In this document: one piece after another, positions 6,150 through 6,391 of the stretch
Numbering within the stretch: position 1 is the stretch's first letter
Layout: each line of letters opens with the position of its first letter
Assembly: GCA_023430065.1 (NCBI GenBank)
Contig: JAEZCG010000199.1
Span: 1-6,391 of the forward strand
Origin: Pseudomonadota bacterium
Lineage (GTDB): Bacteria > Pseudomonadota > Gammaproteobacteria > Burkholderiales > SHXO01
Direction of reading: 5' to 3'
DNA length: 6,391 bases
Made by a program: the position numbers and the translations under genes
The notes under the pieces: model-generated
Database searches by the model: none
What the model was told of the DNA's origin: nothing
The model's input: only the letters and a program-made list of their open reading frames with translations

Positions 6150-6274
6150 CGGTGTCATCCCGAGGCGAAGCCGAGGGATCCTCGCTTTGATGGATCCGTG
6201 AGCAGGCCACTCGCTTCGCCGCGTGCACGGCGAGGATGCCTCGTGTTGCTCACCCGCTGCTTGCAGTGACACCC
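6150..6274. repeat. Composite inverted repeat, right copy (opposite orientation)
   Basis: The left half CGGTGTCATCCCGAGGCGAA (from 6150) through GGATCCTCGCTTTGATGGATCC matches, reversed, the right half of the 500-594 element. The right half, reversed from 6273, matches that element's left half and carries its GGCATCCTCGCCGTG core (6227-6241). So this is the same two-part composite in the opposite orientation, with a longer middle (6198-6217). It ends GTGACACC at 6273. Confidence 0.8.
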
Positions 6275-6284
6275 CGGGTGTCAC
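6266..6284. repeat. Perfect 9+1+9 palindrome at the repeat edge
   Basis: GTGACACCC-C-GGGTGTCAC is a perfect palindrome around a central C. It is formed by the end of the composite repeat abutting another GGTGTCAC head pointing the other way, so it looks like a head-to-head repeat junction. On the minus strand it lies 38 bases after the stop of the partial gene, but no T-tract follows. Confidence 0.7.
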
Positions 6285-6289
6285 GGCGG

Positions 6290-6309
6290 CGCCCGTCGAT
6301 GACGGGGCG
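6290..6309 (-). terminator. Possible terminator stem of the partial right-edge gene
   Basis: CCCGTC (6292-6297) pairs with GACGGG (6301-6306), extended by two further pairs around a single bulged G. It begins 13 bases past the TAG of the minus-strand gene at the right edge. The T-tract is missing, so intrinsic termination is uncertain. Confidence 0.3.
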
Positions 6310-6322
6310 GCGCCGGCGATCG

Positions 6323-6391
6323 CTACTGGGGCAGGTTGTCGGCCCAGGTCTGGGCCGCTTCGTAGCTCTGCTCGGCCAGCAGAGGCGGGAT
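6323..6391 (-). CDS. Unidentified gene, last 22 codons (partial)
   Basis: The minus strand reads IPPLLAEQSYEAAQTWADN then LPQ and TAG at 6323, and the frame is open to the window edge. The peptide is helix-forming and amphipathic, unlike the low-complexity Arg/Pro/Ala translations of shadow frames nearby, and the repeat region starts right after its stop. I do not recognise the family. It does not resemble the TrpE C-terminus, which might have been expected upstream of trpG. With 22 residues the call that it is coding at all is tentative. Confidence 0.4.
   Translation of the reverse strand: MPPLLAEQSYEAAQTWADNLPQ

Noticed and set aside
6062..6158. CRISPR array
   Set aside because: The spacing is near 30 bases, but the repeated part is degenerate, the spacers resemble decayed repeat tails, there are only four units, and no cas genes are present.

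Overview
This is a GC-rich proteobacterial chromosomal segment. The C-terminal arm of valyl-tRNA synthetase, the Porin_4-type outer-membrane porin and the trpG-trpD-trpC block all point to Betaproteobacteria or a close Gammaproteobacterium. That placement rests on remembered family features and was not tested by a search. The genes themselves are ordinary. I see no phage, insertion sequence, CRISPR array, tRNA or rRNA, and no defence or biosynthetic novelty.

Layout, left to right. Positions 1-377 (+) hold the 3' end of valS. Positions 378-641 are intergenic, carrying small hairpins, a dispersed composite inverted repeat (500-594) and an octamer tandem repeat (617-640) that runs into the next gene's start. 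Positions 642-1847 (+) encode a DHA3/EntS-like MFS exporter. It converges on a porin gene (1933-3123, -), and the two share a terminator hairpin at 1872-1897. A 339-base leader and intergenic stretch (3124-3462) follows, unusually rich in inverted repeats. Positions 3463-5875 (-) are a compact trpG-trpD-trpC operon. From 5876 to 6322 there is a repeat-packed intergenic region, and 6323-6391 (-) holds the last 22 codons of an unidentified gene.

How the genes work together. TrpG supplies ammonia from glutamine to anthranilate synthase. Its partner TrpE is not in the window. TrpD attaches phosphoribosyl to anthranilate, and TrpC closes the indole ring to give indole-3-glycerol phosphate. trpD and trpC are separated by only two bases, suggesting translational coupling. 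The porin lies downstream of trpC on the same strand but has its own leader and a strong Shine-Dalgarno, so it is probably a separate unit. The MFS exporter has no visible functional link to its neighbours.

The features most worth a second look are non-coding: the mosaic repeat family near both ends of the window, the repeat-derived start of the MFS gene, and the competing hairpins plus a 16-base perfect palindrome ahead of the porin.
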